A stretch of 64,000 nucleotides of DNA from Zingiber officinale. Taxonomy: Eukaryota; Streptophyta; Magnoliopsida; Zingiberales; Zingiberaceae. The stretch is taken from contig NC_055987.1 in the NCBI RefSeq assembly GCF_018446385.1, positions 10,687,705-10,751,704 on the forward strand, read 5' to 3'. The position numbers were made by a program, and so were the translations under genes. The stretch's first letter is position 1. The number at the start of each line of letters is the position of its first letter. The notes below the pieces were generated by a model that searched no databases, was not told the DNA's origin, and saw nothing but the letters and a program-made list of their open reading frames with translations. Shown in pieces: positions 31,717-44,469 of the stretch.

Positions 31717-32647
31717 AAGACGACCTAAGTTTAGATCCAAACTAAAATGAAACTAGAAAAGATTAAAAATATATATATATTTTTTATTTTTATTTTTTAT
31801 TGAATGTATTTAATATCATTATTTAGTCTACGTAATGCGTGTTTTTGTAAATGGGAGTATAACGAGTTTTAATGTCATTATATTTAATTGGAGTATAACG
31901 AGTTTTTTCCTTCTAAAAGTAAATTAAATTGAATAGAATTAATTAATCTTTAAAATAATATATATTAAAATCGAATAGGAAAGATGGAAATTCTATCTCG
32001 AAATTGTGGATGCTTTAGCACTTATTTGATTAAACGAGTGCGGACGCAGAAGCACCTTTAGTGCAAGTCACCGGAAGTTACTTAATAACTTTCAAATTAT
32101 TAATTCTAATAACTTAACATCATTATTTATTTGATCTATCTGTGTTTCTGATTTTAGATTATGGGTTCAGTTGTTAGTTTTTAATATTTTTTTCTTTTCA
32201 TTTTTATTCTGGTTTTAGTTTTTTTATGGGAAAAAATTTTAAAAAAAAACCTCATTTTTAAAATAAATTATAGGTTATTAAAAAAAATATAAATTAGCGG
32301 CTATCTCTCTTCTATTTGTTTCTGTCTAAATTGATATATTGTAATAGTTATGAAAATCGTAACTACTAAACAATTATAATAATTATGATATCATAGTTAT
32401 CATTAAGCTGTAGTTTACAATTAAGACTAAGAGTGACTTGTTAATGATGTAGGAACAATAGAGTTAGTTTTCGAAAGTCATGAGACTTTTTTTTTTTGAA
32501 AAAAAAAATTTAAGCCTGTTTAAAAATTTATATTTGTTATGGGTAAAATTCATAATCAGCCAAGTTTCAGATTAAAAAAATATCATTTAAGACTTTTCTT
32601 CTTAACATCATTTTTTTACTATTTTTTATAATTTTATATGTTTTTTA

Positions 32648-32895
32648 TTAGAAACAGACTCAAAGATGCATATATTTTCTCAACTGGAACTTTAATTATT
32701 TTATCAAAACAAACTCAAAAATACATGCATCGATTAGTTTCTCAATTCGAAATCGGATTAGTTGATTAGAAATAAACTCAAAGATACACATATTGGATTA
32801 GTTTCTTCATTCAATATCAGATTAGTTTATTAGAAAGGAACTCAAAAATACATATATTAGATTATTTTCTCGATCCGTAATCGCTTAGATTAAAA
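32648..32895. repeat. Degenerate minisatellite, about four units of 57-64 bp
   Basis: Units share (T/A)TAGAAA-AACTCAAA-ATACAT followed by TTAGTTTCTCAATTCG-like text and start near 32648, 32707, 32768 and 32832. The units have diverged considerably. Confidence 0.65.
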
Positions 32896-33089
32896 ACAAG
32901 TCGTTTTTTTAGGTTACAAATAAAGCTTAGTCTATTTTTATTAAAGTATTTTTTATATTGTAGTAAAACTATTTTTTACCCTTTTCTTAGTCCATAAGCA
33001 AATTAGGAAAAGGGTCCACAAGATGCCATCCTATAAATTCAGGGAATGTGTTCTCTGAACTATTTTTCTTGATTCACTCATGGACTAAG

Positions 33090-33320
33090 AAAGATGGATT
33101 GGTGGGAGACAATGATCCTCACATGTTAAACAGGTGAGGACTATTACTTCCCACCAATATAAATATTAGATTAAGAGATGATCCAGTATTTATTGATTAG
33201 GAATAGGAGCATACTAGAAAAAATGAATTGATGAGAGATAATAATCCTCACATATTAAACTAGTGAAAATTAATATCTTCCACCAAAATAAATATTAGAT
33301 TAAGAAATAATTCAATATTT
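33090..33320. repeat. Tandem duplication of a small fold-back unit
   Basis: Two copies of about 110-125 bp, each with AATCCTCACAT-type text and AAATATTAGATTAAGA. The first copy is itself palindromic, with ATTGGTGGGA matched by TCCCACCAAT. Possibly a small MITE duplicated in tandem. Confidence 0.6.
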
Positions 33321-34451
33321 ATGGACCATAGGATCCTTTGCTATGAACAGATGCATTCTGAAATAATTACTATATCTAATGGTGTTGAGGGTGGACGCCC
33401 TATTTCTTGATTTCTCCTTACGTGGTGGGAACTTGGCAGTGTTTTACGGATGGGTGGATCCGTTGAATCTGGTCCAATTCGTTGTCAACGCTTTTTCGTG
33501 GTATAAATTCTACGAATCTTTAAATGAGATAAGTTTCCTGTGCGATAAGAAGAAACGCAATTCATAAATATTCTATTTTAAATAGAATCTTTATTTTATT
33601 TTATTTATTTATTTATTATAGGTAGACATTCTTTTCTTTTTTTCTTCACTTATTCTACGTATTTAAAGTATAATTTATACATATTTAGAAGTCAATGTTT
33701 AGAATATTCATTTCTATTTGAAATTCAAATTTCAAAATAAAATACCTATATTATTGACATCCTCTCGTATAATATTTCAATGTTAATGACGGCTCATCAT
33801 TATTTATTACAATTAAAGCACATTATAATTTTAAAACCTGTATTTATAACACTTTATTATTAATTCCAATTAATATAAGTAATACATAAAATATTAAAGA
33901 TAAGTTTTTTTTAATAAAATCTGAATTTATAACACTCATAGGATAAAATTTGATGCTAAAAAATAAGTGGAGAACCTTTCTCCACTATACTTCTTTTATG
34001 CTAAACAATAAAATACATAATCAGGAGGTGAAAAAAAACTTAATTTTATTCCTATATTTTCTAAACTTTGTGATTCCTAACAAAAATATTGGTATGTGAT
34101 GAAGAGAGAATGATGCCAAAGATTAAGACTCTGGGAAAAAATAATACTTAAAGGTGGAGAGACAATGATAGTAAGCATTTTGAATTTAGGAAAAAATAAA
34201 TCTCAATATTTTTTTTTTACTTTGATATAATCCTAAAATTTTAAATTTTATTTATTTCAATATATGGTGTGATAACCCCTTTTATATATTTGTATATAAT
34301 ACTTAGTGACCTAATACATCAATACATATAAATTTTGTAAAATAAATATTTTCTCTCAATTAATTAAATAATATTATTTAATAATAATATGATTTATTTT
34401 AATGGACTCCTCCTTAAGAAGTTAAATGGAACAATTTGCTGGCAATATTAT

Positions 34452-35073
34452 GAGGGTATTTGGCTGAGCTTATAAGCTCTCTAAAACAGCTTATAAGTTG
34501 TTTTGGAGCTTATAAGCTCTTCAAATTTGTTTGGTAAATTTTTTTTCGAACAGTTTATAAGCTGTCAAAATAAGCTGTTTTGAAGTTTATAAGCTGTTTT
34601 TAAAAAAGTACGGAAGACCTTACTTTTTTTAAAAAAATCTTATTTTAGTAAATTTTTTCTCTAAAATATCCTTATATAATTTCATAAATCCTCATCTTAT
34701 CCTCCATAAATTTTTATAAGCCTAATATCTTTTTATCTCCGTCGACTTTTCTTCCAACGCTGTGTCATCTTCTCGGCCAATGCCTCTTTTCAATTTTCTC
34801 TCCCTCGGTGCAAAAATTCGTCCAAAACCCTCTATTAATAAAAATATCAAAATCCTCTATTAATAATATTATACCATTTTTAGTAATTTTATTAATAAAA
34901 AGATCTTATAATACCAAACACATCAATACATTTAAGTTGATTGTAATAAGTTCACCCAAACACTTTAACAACTTATTTTTAAAATAAGATTTAACAACTT
35001 ATAAGCTCCTAAAACAACTTATAAGTTGTACGAACTTATAAGCTATTTTTAATAAGTTTAGCCAAACATCCTC
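34452..35073. mobile_element. MITE with AGCTTATAAGCT-rich inverted ends (622 bp)
   Basis: Left end GAGGGTATTTGGCTGAGC; reverse of the right end GAGGATGTTTGGCTAAAC. Subterminal runs of CTTATAAGCT/ACTTATAAGTT words fill both ends. TAT lies on each side and may be a 3-bp duplication, though the flanks are AT-rich and this is weak. A middle section around 34730-34800 is unrelated and GC-richer. No coding frame. Confidence 0.7.
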
Positions 35074-35089
35074 TATATCTTTTTGCCCC

Positions 35090-35335
35090 GGGCTATGGTG
35101 TAGTGGCAGGACATCCAGGTTGTCATCCAAGTACCCGCGATTCGAATCTCAGTTATGATGAATTTATAAAAAATTTTCCTCCAAATGAAGTACACAACTA
35201 AAAGAAGCTGGACTCCTGAACTGTCCGCTGCGAGCATTTCTTGATTTATCTTGATGACCGATGAAAAATTTTTATGGGATCAGATCTATCACCTGACAAT
35301 AATTTTGTCCGAATTCGAGCATGATTTTTTTTTTT
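35090..35335 (+). mobile_element. tRNA-derived SINE, second family
   Basis: The head has a box A-like TGGTGTAGTGG near 35106 and a box B-like GATTCGAATCT about 40 bases later. It is followed by a body of about 170 bp with CTGGACTCCTGAACTGTCCG and ends in a T run near 35325-35335. Different body from the 14725 SINE. No confident target duplication. Confidence 0.65.
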
Positions 35336-35657
35336 AGGTCTTTGATCACCATAACTAGGTTGGGAATAAAATAAAAAATCTATTTGGATGGAAATAAAAA
35401 TGAGGGTGAAAATAATAAATACGGATCAAAACGGAGGATATAAAATCCGATCTGATCAAACTTTCGTCCTCTTATTTCGCTATTTCTACTTTTTAATCCC
35501 CTTTTTCCTCGACCCATTCGAGAAAATAAAACGAAGTCCTGATCGACGCCATTCTCCTCCCCTCTCTCTCCTCCTCCTTTTTTTTTTCTACCGCCGCTTG
35601 ATCGACGTTGTCTAGATCGAGCAGAAGCTCTTTGCCTTCGATTGGGGGTGAGTCTAG

Positions 35658-38600
35658 ATGGGGCGGCTGTTTCTGGTTAGCCTGGAGGGCAAGATTTACA
35701 GTTGCAAGCACTGCCAGACTCATCTCGCACTCTCCGACGACATCCTTTCCAAGGTGCGTTCTAGACCTTTGACAACCCATCTAATATTAGGAATATCGCC
35801 CCTAGATTTCTCGATCGCTTTTTTTTTTTTTCGTGTGGCTCAGGATTATATGCCTGCTCGATTGATAGGAATAGAGAATGTTCTTCGCTCCTTTAATCTC
35901 AGAAAGGAATTTCTCCCTACCCTATTTGTTTTTTCATTAATTGTTGCGGCGTTGCTAAACAAACTGTATCTAGGGTTATTTCTTTTTTTTTTGCCTATCC
36001 AGATAACTGGCATGGCGCTCGCGATTCTCTTTTAATTTATTATTAATGAATCATCAACCCTTTTCAGTGTTGAGTCTCTTCCCCTGCCACCAATTGACAG
36101 ATAAGTAGACGATCCTTAAATAGGTTATAACTAGAATTACTGAAACTTGAAGTATATGTATGTTGGTAGAAATATTGTTAGACTTCTGATATCTGTCCTT
36201 GAAAGTGGCATGGATTAATTGAGAATGTTAATCAGATTGGAAGGGTGTTAATTCGTCCCTAAAGCATACTGTTTGTTTGTGTTGCTCTCTACAAGATCAT
36301 AATTGTTAATAAGTTGACTGTATGTATCATAATTAAGATCTTGTTGGATATTCTGGCACAGAACTCTGTTAAACCATGAAAATATGAACAGAAGTGATAA
36401 GTTGGATAGGATTTTTATGGTTGAAAAAGAAAAATATAAAGGAAAAAAACTCATGGCAAAGCAATCGCAAAATATTTTCCATCCATGATCCATCTACGTC
36501 CTTGGAGTAAGGAAAGAGGAAGAAAAGCTTTTTAAAAAAAAATGCAGTTTGGTGCATGAAGTTCCCACCAATGTAAGTCCTGGAGAAGGGTCAGACCACA
36601 TTGGGTCTATTATATGTAACCTTACTTTGCAGTGCAAGAGATTGATTCCGTTACTTGAACATTTGACTGCAAGACAACAATGCGCCAAGACTCTCCTCCT
36701 TAAATTTTAAAACTTTATTTTTTTTTCAAAAACTTAAAACAAAGAAAAAATCATTTCAATATTTTAAAGTCCGGATTTGAACTGTAGTGCTTGCAAAAGT
36801 GAGATTCCTGTCCAAATTGAACTGATGTTAAACTGTTACTCATCTAAGTTGTCAAAGCCCTTTTATTTTGTAAAATAAAATAATTAATAAGGTATGGAAG
36901 TTACATGTGCATTTAAATGAATTGGTCACGTGATATTCATTCATCATGAGCCACAAATTGTTTATTTCTATTGTCTGACATCCATCTAACTGATTTCTGT
37001 ATATTTATTTGTCCAATAATTAAAGAAGGCGTCTTTATAATCTATAATGACAATCAAGATATTTCATGTAATGTTGATTAAATTATAGCACATTGAAATA
37101 ATGTTCGATTCTGACCCTTTGCCTAAAGGATAGCCACTGTCTATTTAAGGATGTTCATGTAAGTTCTCTTGTATGATCATCTTTAGCTTCAATTTATCTG
37201 CTTCCGGCATTATGTTCTGTGACTTTGAACTTTAAGACTGTTGACTAATGATGGAAACAATGCAGAATATATCCAAATTTGTGGCTTGAACTTTTCTCCA
37301 TATTGCTGAATTAAATAGTTAATTTGTAGTGTGTAGGTAACTAGCTTGCCATAATATCTCTTTCCTTATTTTTCACTCTCTTCTCCAACAGGCATTCCAT
37401 TGCAAACATGGTAAAGCATATCTCTTCGACAAAGTGTAAGTGGCATAATTGCAGTTTAGTTGAATTATCATGTTAAAAGTATCTCTATACTTTTTTGTTA
37501 ATGCCGATGTTCCTGTGGTTAAAGGGTTTGATCATTTGCTTGCTATAGAAAATCTTTTATTTCACAGCCAGAACTGCCTTGGATTGGTAAGGTGCAATGA
37601 GTGTTTGAGCATCATGTTACCCAAAGGAGGTTTGACCCACAGTTTTTACACATATGATGCAATGTACTGCCATATATTTTCTAGTGTTTGGTTGTGGCTT
37701 TCAATCTGATTTATGCAACTCCTGCTGTCATGGGGAGGATGATCTGTGATCATTCTGCTCTGTATTTAGGCTCTGAGGAAGTTTCTTCCCAGTCCAAAAA
37801 ATGGTTAGTCTATTCTCGCCATTTTTTTGGTAGTCCACATTGGTAGTCTCAAGACACAGACAGTGGCAGTGATGAGGTTAGACTGCTTAGAAATTGGAAT
37901 GCTTGGTAATTGAATGGAATATACCTTTCCATGGTGCAAGCCAGTTTAGTGTTGGATGAGTGGGGCCATTCTGATTTTTTTTTTTTTTAAAACTTGGGAG
38001 AAGAGAAGAGTAAGCTTGACTGTATTAAGGCATTTTGTTCATCTCCACATCCAAGGAATAGGTCTACGGATGGAGCTCCATTCATAGCATTGTCAGCAAT
38101 TACTTTACCTTTGCCAAAGTTTGCTTTTGGCCTAATCGCCAACTAGAAAAATGATGGTTTTACATATCCTTATCATGACAGAAGAACATTTACATGCAAT
38201 TATAATGATGTGGCAGTTCTAGGATTCTTTGTGGACAAGCAACAATAAATTAATAAAAGAGGGAAAAGGGGGTCTCCTTAATGGAGTTGCCTTTTGTTTT
38301 GAAACCATGAGCCAGCATGGCCATTGACTGAGATCGTCAATTGCCAAGCTGAGTGTGGAATCAATGCGATCCATTGTTTTTCCAAAGTCATGGGCTTGTA
38401 AGCATTGCGATGCTTTCAAATGCTTTCTGGAAGTTTATTTTGAGTGCAAAGAAAGAGAATTGAATCCATTTTGGATTAATGTAGCCTAAATTTTGCAGTG
38501 AGAAAGCCATCACCAATCGACCTTCCTTTATTGAAATCAGACTGGAAGGGGTCAATTAGCTTGACCATGACTTTCCTTAGGCAATTGGAAAGCACTTTGC

Positions 38601-41341
38601 CAAATAACTTGAGATATCATGAATAATTGATATTGGTCTGAAGTTATACCAATGTTTTAGAAGCATCCACCTAGGCATATGCATCAGGGAACCTCATTTC
38701 ATATAGCCTATGCTATCTCTTGTACAATTGGCTTTATTAGGCTGGACCAGGCAGTCTATGCAACCACATACAAAAACACAGAAAAATGTTTGTGCTTTTC
38801 ATTTGAACTAGTTTGAGTTGAATTATATCAAATAAAGACCATATTATTGCTTTGTCCTGCCAAATATAAGAGCTTTTATGATGTTGTCTCCTCCTCAAAG
38901 GAATGGGTCTTGTGATTATTAAGCACTTAACTAGTATCTTTTTTTGTTGTGATAACTTGTTAGTGTTAATTTAAAATCTTATGTTGCAAGTATTTCTTAA
39001 TCTGCATGCTATTTTTATGATTGTTATTGACTAATATGGATTGTTTAATATTTTGTGTTTTACATTGTTTGGTTAACTATATTTTTTAGTGTAGAATTAT
39101 TAATTGAATGTGGTCGTCAACATATTATATTTTGTGTAAATCATTTTTATCACTGATTTTTAATTTTCTTTATATGAACCTCATATCTCTCTCTATATTT
39201 ATGGTCATACACTGCATCTTCACATGCAGTGGAGTAAATTTCATACCAGTTGCACACACTCATTAAAATCTTGAATGAAAAAAACCTCCTCATCTTTTTA
39301 GGTGCTTAGGTAAGTGTAAGAATGGCCAAGGCATTCTTGACTGCATTGGAAGGTGTAGAACTCATCAAAATTTTTGAATGAAGTCTTGCTCAAAAAGACG
39401 GCAATAAGATTTGAAATCTCAACCTTGTTTAGGACTGTAAGAATTTGTGCGCAAGGTTTAAAGTCTTGACCTTGTTTTGAAGTTTTGGTCCCCGACCATA
39501 ATGATATACTTTTGATACTATACTGTTCCGTTCTGTATGGGTGTCGGGATGGAAAAGAAGAAAAGGATGAAGAAAGAAGAAGAGTCTTGATTTAGGTTTT
39601 AGGCCATGGAAGCAGTTTGTGATGAGCTCGTGGCACAGAAGCGGGCTACGAAGATACTTTGCCTCAGGAAGAGCTTGCCAAGTCTCATTACAAAGGTGAA
39701 AAATGCTCAGATGGAATTCGTGAGAAGGAGAAAGCTCGAGGGAGCTCAAGCCAAAGTAATAAGCTCATGAGGAGCTCGCAAAGGAGGAAGTTCACGTCAT
39801 CACGTGGAGCTCACGATGAAGGCAGGAGGATTGTGACAGGGTATCGGTAGTTTCTTGCATACTGTTTAGCAAGCAGAACTGAATGTTTGTCCACCCATGC
39901 TAACCTGTACCGAGTGATATTTAAAATATGGCCATGTGAAAATCCACATCATCCAAGTTTTCTATTTTTTCCCATCATTTTCCAGGTTGCATCCTTGATC
40001 TTTTTGGCAGTAAGTTGTGATTCCAAGGAATCTTGAACTCTCTGCTTGAAGACATGCCTCTAGTGTTCGAGTGTAAATCTATCTCGTTCAGGACTCTATT
40101 TTACCCTCTGTGCTTGGTTGCCTCAATCGATTGGAAAAGTGAACCATAATTCTGATGTGGCTGGAACAGGTTAGGCCTTTTAATATTCAGTATGTTTAAG
40201 TGTTCATGTCCTAATAAACACGAGGACTTGCATAGTTTGTGATGATTTATACGATATAGTCCTGTCTTAGGATGCCACCTCCTGCCTTGAATATTACATA
40301 CATCTGAAGGCCTTTGTATTCATCAATGTTAACTTGCTTGTTTTAAATACAAATATCACATACACCGGTCAGTTTTCAGTTTACCAAAAATTGCAGCTTA
40401 ATTTTTTTTTTCTTTGTCAAAGCTGATCCGTAAGCCAACCCAAGCTGAAGAGGCTTTTGGTACCAGCTTTACTGATCCAATTATTGGTTTAGTCTAGTTT
40501 CAATAACTATACTACCTGCTTCCAAACACCTAAAGTGAGTTCCTTGCTGCAAATGAGATTGTTGGCTGCCCACTTGCAGAAACCAAATTGTTTGCATGAT
40601 TTATAATACAGGGACCAATTCGTGATCTATTTTATTTGTTTATATAAACAGATAGATGAACTCTTATTGATAACAACAAACAAACTTGAGTTTCAACTAC
40701 TGTAGGAAGCATCATGAATGAAAAAACAAAAAACTGGTACAAAGAATCTTTATCTTGCTTTCAGGGGCATTTGATTAACATAGCACAAAGATCTCATATT
40801 AGAACTTTGATGCCTCAAGTTTTGAAATTTCATATGCTGAGAAGACCATTAATTAGCTATTTTAAGGTCATCAGTTTCGTTTTTTGGCAGTGTAAATATA
40901 TCTGTTGGATTTGAAGATGATAGAATGATGACGACAGGGTTACACACTGTGTCTGATGTTTTCTGCGTTGGTTGTGGCTCTATTGTTGGATGGAAATATG
41001 TAAGAGTTATTAAATTTTGTCTTCTCGTTCTATTTCATGGCATCGTCTAACCATATTTTTATTTCAGGAGGTTGCTCACGAAAAGACCCAGAAGTACAAG
41101 GAAGGGAAAATTGTGCTAGAGAGGTGCTGCTACTGTGATTATTCATATTTCATTAATTTAGATCGAACACTTGCATGAACGACAACATTTATACATGCTA
41201 TATGATCTTTTCTTGCTGGAATACGCAACTAAGTCGAAGGCATTTAACTGGAGCAGGTTTAAATTGACTGGTCCAGACGGAAGTCGATACTGGATAACTC
41301 AAGATGCTCATATGGGAGGCAGTGACCCGGATGATGTATGA
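35658..41341 (+). CDS. Yippee-family zinc-binding protein, 5 exons
   Basis: Exons 35658-35753, 37392-37435, 40891-40999, 41068-41123 and 41257-41341 join in one frame to 129 residues, typical of plant Yippee proteins. The two zinc knuckles CKHC (16-19) and CVGC (72-75), the spacing between them, and the block [20 protein letters not shown] are the Yippee/Mis18 fold signature. The product begins [19 protein letters not shown] and ends GGSDPDDV. Animal relatives act as CTLH E3 ligase-associated or nuclear proteins; plant roles are little known. The first two introns are long (1.6 and 3.5 kb). The first contains a SINE. The start is the only ATG upstream of the first knuckle in the frame. Confidence 0.9.
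36530..36690 (-). mobile_element. SINE, third family, in Yippee intron 1
   Basis: On the minus strand: TCTTGCACTGCAAAGTAAGG, ATAATAGACCCAATGTGGTC, CCCTTCTCCAGGAC, GAACTTCATGCACCAAACTGC and a terminal T run. This is the order of the widespread plant SINE body ending in a GGAGCTTAGTGCACCGGGCTGC-like block (the conserved 3' domain of angiosperm SINEs, as I recall it). The tRNA-like head is degenerate. The copy is old. Confidence 0.65.
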
Positions 41342-42216
41342 TCTCGATTTAGACTCGAAGAAAGTACAAAGTATCCTGAATGTAGATTCTTTCCCGTAAT
41401 TGATCTTGTTTCAATCTAACAAGTGGATTCTAGTAATTTGTGTTTTACTGGTTGAATTATATGTATAATCATTCTGCTCAGCCTCTTTAATCTGATTAGC
41501 CATAAGATTACGAATCTCCATCAATTTATCATGTTGAGCAGCCTGCCCTACTTGATTAACCTACTCGTTCTACTTACTAGTTTGATCTATAGTTGTAAAA
41601 ACTGAACTGGTAACCCAATTGAATGAGTTCTGAATTATTGGTTTAGTAGTTGGACAGTCGGTTAAACTGTATGTTAACTTGGACATTGATACAATCTAGT
41701 CCGTCAGGCAAATCGAACTCGATTCATTGTCTAAATTGAAATATATCCTTAAACCATTTCTTAAAATAAATAATAGAACATGAACTAATAAAATAATCAA
41801 TTAACTAAAATGATTGTATTAATAATTTTGTTAAAATACACGAAAAAACTAATACAAAAACTCCTAAAGAAATACAATTAAATATAAATTTGTCAGTTTT
41901 ATTAAGTTAGCCCAACAACAATTCAGACAGCAATTAGCACCAAATCCATGCATTTCAAAATCACCAACTATCAATCGAAATAAAAGACAGACGAACTTGA
42001 GATCCAAAAAAAATAGCTTAGATGAAAATAGATAAAAATTTACAGGTTTTATCATCTCGCAATCCAAATTTAGTCTAACGTTAAGCACAAACATTACCAG
42101 AGGGCCAAAACCAAAAGCACATGTGATCATTATATAAAATAATTGAGGTTCTTTCTTTGTATTGTTTCTCCTCCAATTCGCCGCGATGGAGACGAGTGTG
42201 AGAATCTCACTGTCGT
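41342..42216. other. Spacer between the Yippee and TPR genes
   Basis: Tail-to-tail spacer, mostly AT-rich. Nothing beyond presumed 3' UTRs is recognised. Confidence 0.4.
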
Positions 42217-43812
42217 TTATTGGAGGCCCACGTCATATGCCAACGGATAGCAGGTGCCCTCGCCCCCGGTGCTCCACAAGAAGTGCGCGTAGTTGGCGGT
42301 GTGGGCCGTGTTCCCCGGAGCGGCGGCGATCGCATCTAAGAAAGTCTCCTCGGCCGCCATCAGGTCACCCCTCGCCACCCACAGAAAGCTCGCGTAGCGG
42401 CTCAGCGTCTCCGCGTCTCTGGGCGCCATTGTGATCGCCTTCGAGAAGTAGTGCTCCGCCCTGTGGGTTAGGGTTTCTCGTTGAGACATTTCGTCGATCC
42501 GTTAAACGAAGATGAAGGAGAAGGGTTTTTTGTTTTTTGTTTTTTTTTTGGTTCTTTACCTTTCGTTCTGGTGGAGGACGAGGTAAAGGAACTGCGCGAA
42601 GTTGGAGAGGAGGAGGGGGCTGTCGGGATCCTGCACCAGCGCCTGCTCGTACATCATCTCTGTCCTCAGGTGGTCGGATTTATCGTCCGTCTGCAGTTCG
42701 ATCGAGACGGGCGAGACCATGCGCCGCATCGTGTCCGGGTCCATGAGCGCCTCGTGGCGCGTTGTGGCTTGTAACCTGGCGAACTCCTCCAGAAACTTTT
42801 CCCAAAGCACCGCCTCCTCCGACGCGAGGGTTTCGGTCCACACGCCCTGGCCCACTTCATCCTCTGCCGTCGCCATCTCCATCTCCATCTCCATCTCGTC
42901 TCGATCGTTTTCCTCGATAAGGGTGTCGATCAGGCAGAAGACGGAGGATGCGTTGGAGGGCGTCGCGGCGGCGCCGATGAGGTTGAAGTGATCCATGTAG
43001 AAGATGGTGAAGTTGGCGAGGAGGAGCATGAGGGAGACCATGAGGGTTGGCGTGGCGGAGAAGATCTGTTGGAAGAGGCAGACGAAGGAGTAATTCATCT
43101 CGATTTGGATCCGCCCGAGGATGCCCTGGTTTTCCTCGCAGAGTAGCGCCTCCCGCCACTGGAGCGCGTACCTCTGGAGCTCCCGGATCATGAACACCAT
43201 GGAGGAGAAGGCTCGCTTCATGGAGCAGCACGCCGTCTCGCCGGTCTCAATGAACCAGCTGGCCTCGAACCGCTTCTTCAGCTTGATGATCCGCAGCGAG
43301 AGCGGAATGCGGACGCCGTCGGCGTTCGCCTCCACGCACGCCGGAACGATCAGGTTGGACCACTCCGGAGGATCCTCCCTGAATCCCAGCATCCACGGCG
43401 ATCGGATCGACGGGAAAAGCCCCAGCGTCGATTTGGGGGAGAAGTAGGGGGTTTGTTTATTTCGCTCGAGCTCTCCGACCTGCGCCTTTTGCCCGCTGAG
43501 CACGACGGCCAAATCTTCGACCTTTCTTACGGAGTCCTCCTCGCATTCGTCATCGCCGTCGTCGTCGAAGGGATCGAGGCTGGCGCTTCTGGCCCGGCGC
43601 AGGGGCAGCGCGCCGCCATGCCTCCCTCTCGTTCGCAGGAACTCCGCCGATCGGGTCCGCAAGATCTTTGAGCCGAGGGAGGCCGAGGGGCGGGCGAGGG
43701 CGCGGTAACCGCCCCACCCGCCGGCAGTCTGGTACGTTGGGTGTGACTGCGAGGGGATCGGGACGATGATCGGCGACGTGAAGTACCGACCGGTGGCCTG
43801 AACTCCCATCAT
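42217..43812 (-). CDS. TPR-like superfamily protein, 2 exons
   Basis: Exon 1 43812-42560 and exon 2 42460-42217, split by a 99-base GT-AG intron, join to 498 residues. The C-terminal third carries tetratricopeptide-like helices: AEMMYEQAL-like LRTEMMYEQALVQDPDSPLL, NFAQFLYLVLHQNERAEHYF, SKAITMAPRDAETLSRYASF and AAEETFLDAIAAAPGNTAHT, ending NYAHFLWSTGGEGTCYPL. The middle contains a hydrophobic segment (TPTLMVSLMLLLANFTIF) that could be membrane-associated and an acidic EMEMEMEM run from a CATCTC repeat. The N-terminus is basic and Arg/Ser-rich, which may suggest plastid targeting. Plant genomes hold a family of such TPR-like proteins without known function. The start is the first Met of the long frame; a second Met directly follows. 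Confidence 0.85.
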
Positions 43813-44469
43813 CGTAAAGATCTAAAACCGCTAGAATTGGAGGTGGAGAGGTGGCGGAGAAGCGTAAACGTGTTGTCTTGGTTGGGACGGAACCAAATGG
43901 GTATAAAAAAGGTGGTGGAGGAGGAGGAGGCGCGTCATGATGACAACGCCGGCGAAGTCGGTGGTCTTCCGAGTCTTTAGGATACAATATGCTATTTTTG
44001 ATATTTTGTCAAAAACTTGAAAAAAAAAAACACAATAACTGACATATCATTTTAAAAAGAAATAGTGGAGAAACTTGGCTGCAATTTTACAGTTCCATCT
44101 CAGCTTTCACTATCAAGTTTTGGTTGGCAAATATATTTTTATTTTAAATTTCTTTTTTTGTTGAAAAATAAAAATTGAAATAGAGAAATTTGACCAACCA
44201 AACAATTCAAAAAATCTGGGTTTTTTTTTGTTAGGTAGAAATGTTCTTTTAATACTCCATAAAATTTCATCAAGCGATGAAGAAAACATCACTTCATACG
44301 CATTTCGGACACAAAAATTCACATGAGATAAAATTATCCTTCTCTATATAAGCCCTATTCAAGCCATCACAACAACTCTATTGTGTCTCTCACAAGCCAT
44401 CCCAACTCAAATAATATAGAGCAAAAATCTTTTATACTGAATTATCAAATGGGTGTTTATGTTGTTTTT
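43813..44469. other. Upstream flank of the TPR gene
   Basis: The first 170 bases are GC-rich and probably the 5' UTR of the minus-strand TPR gene; the rest is AT-rich spacer. Confidence 0.4.

Larger units (their letters stand above)
31717..34451. other. AT-rich intergenic region
   Basis: No supportable gene. It includes a degenerate minisatellite (32648-32895) and a tandem duplication (about 33090-33320). The stretch 32220-32440 has GTAGTTATGAAATC-type words like those in the fold-back element near 44.5-45.3 kb and may be a decayed relative. Confidence 0.45.

Noticed and set aside
37470-37709. Frame with [13 protein letters not shown] in Yippee intron 2
   Set aside because: Has a few Cys residues but no second zinc knuckle and no link to Yippee exons; likely chance.
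39606-39770. Frame [20 protein letters not shown] in Yippee intron 2
   Set aside because: Protein-like charge pattern but only about 54 codons, unknown, and inside an intron. May be a captured fragment; not called.
42481-43671. Plus-strand frames over the TPR gene
   Set aside because: Shadows of the minus-strand gene in GC-rich coding DNA. Similar shadows occur over HSPRO and the PPR gene.
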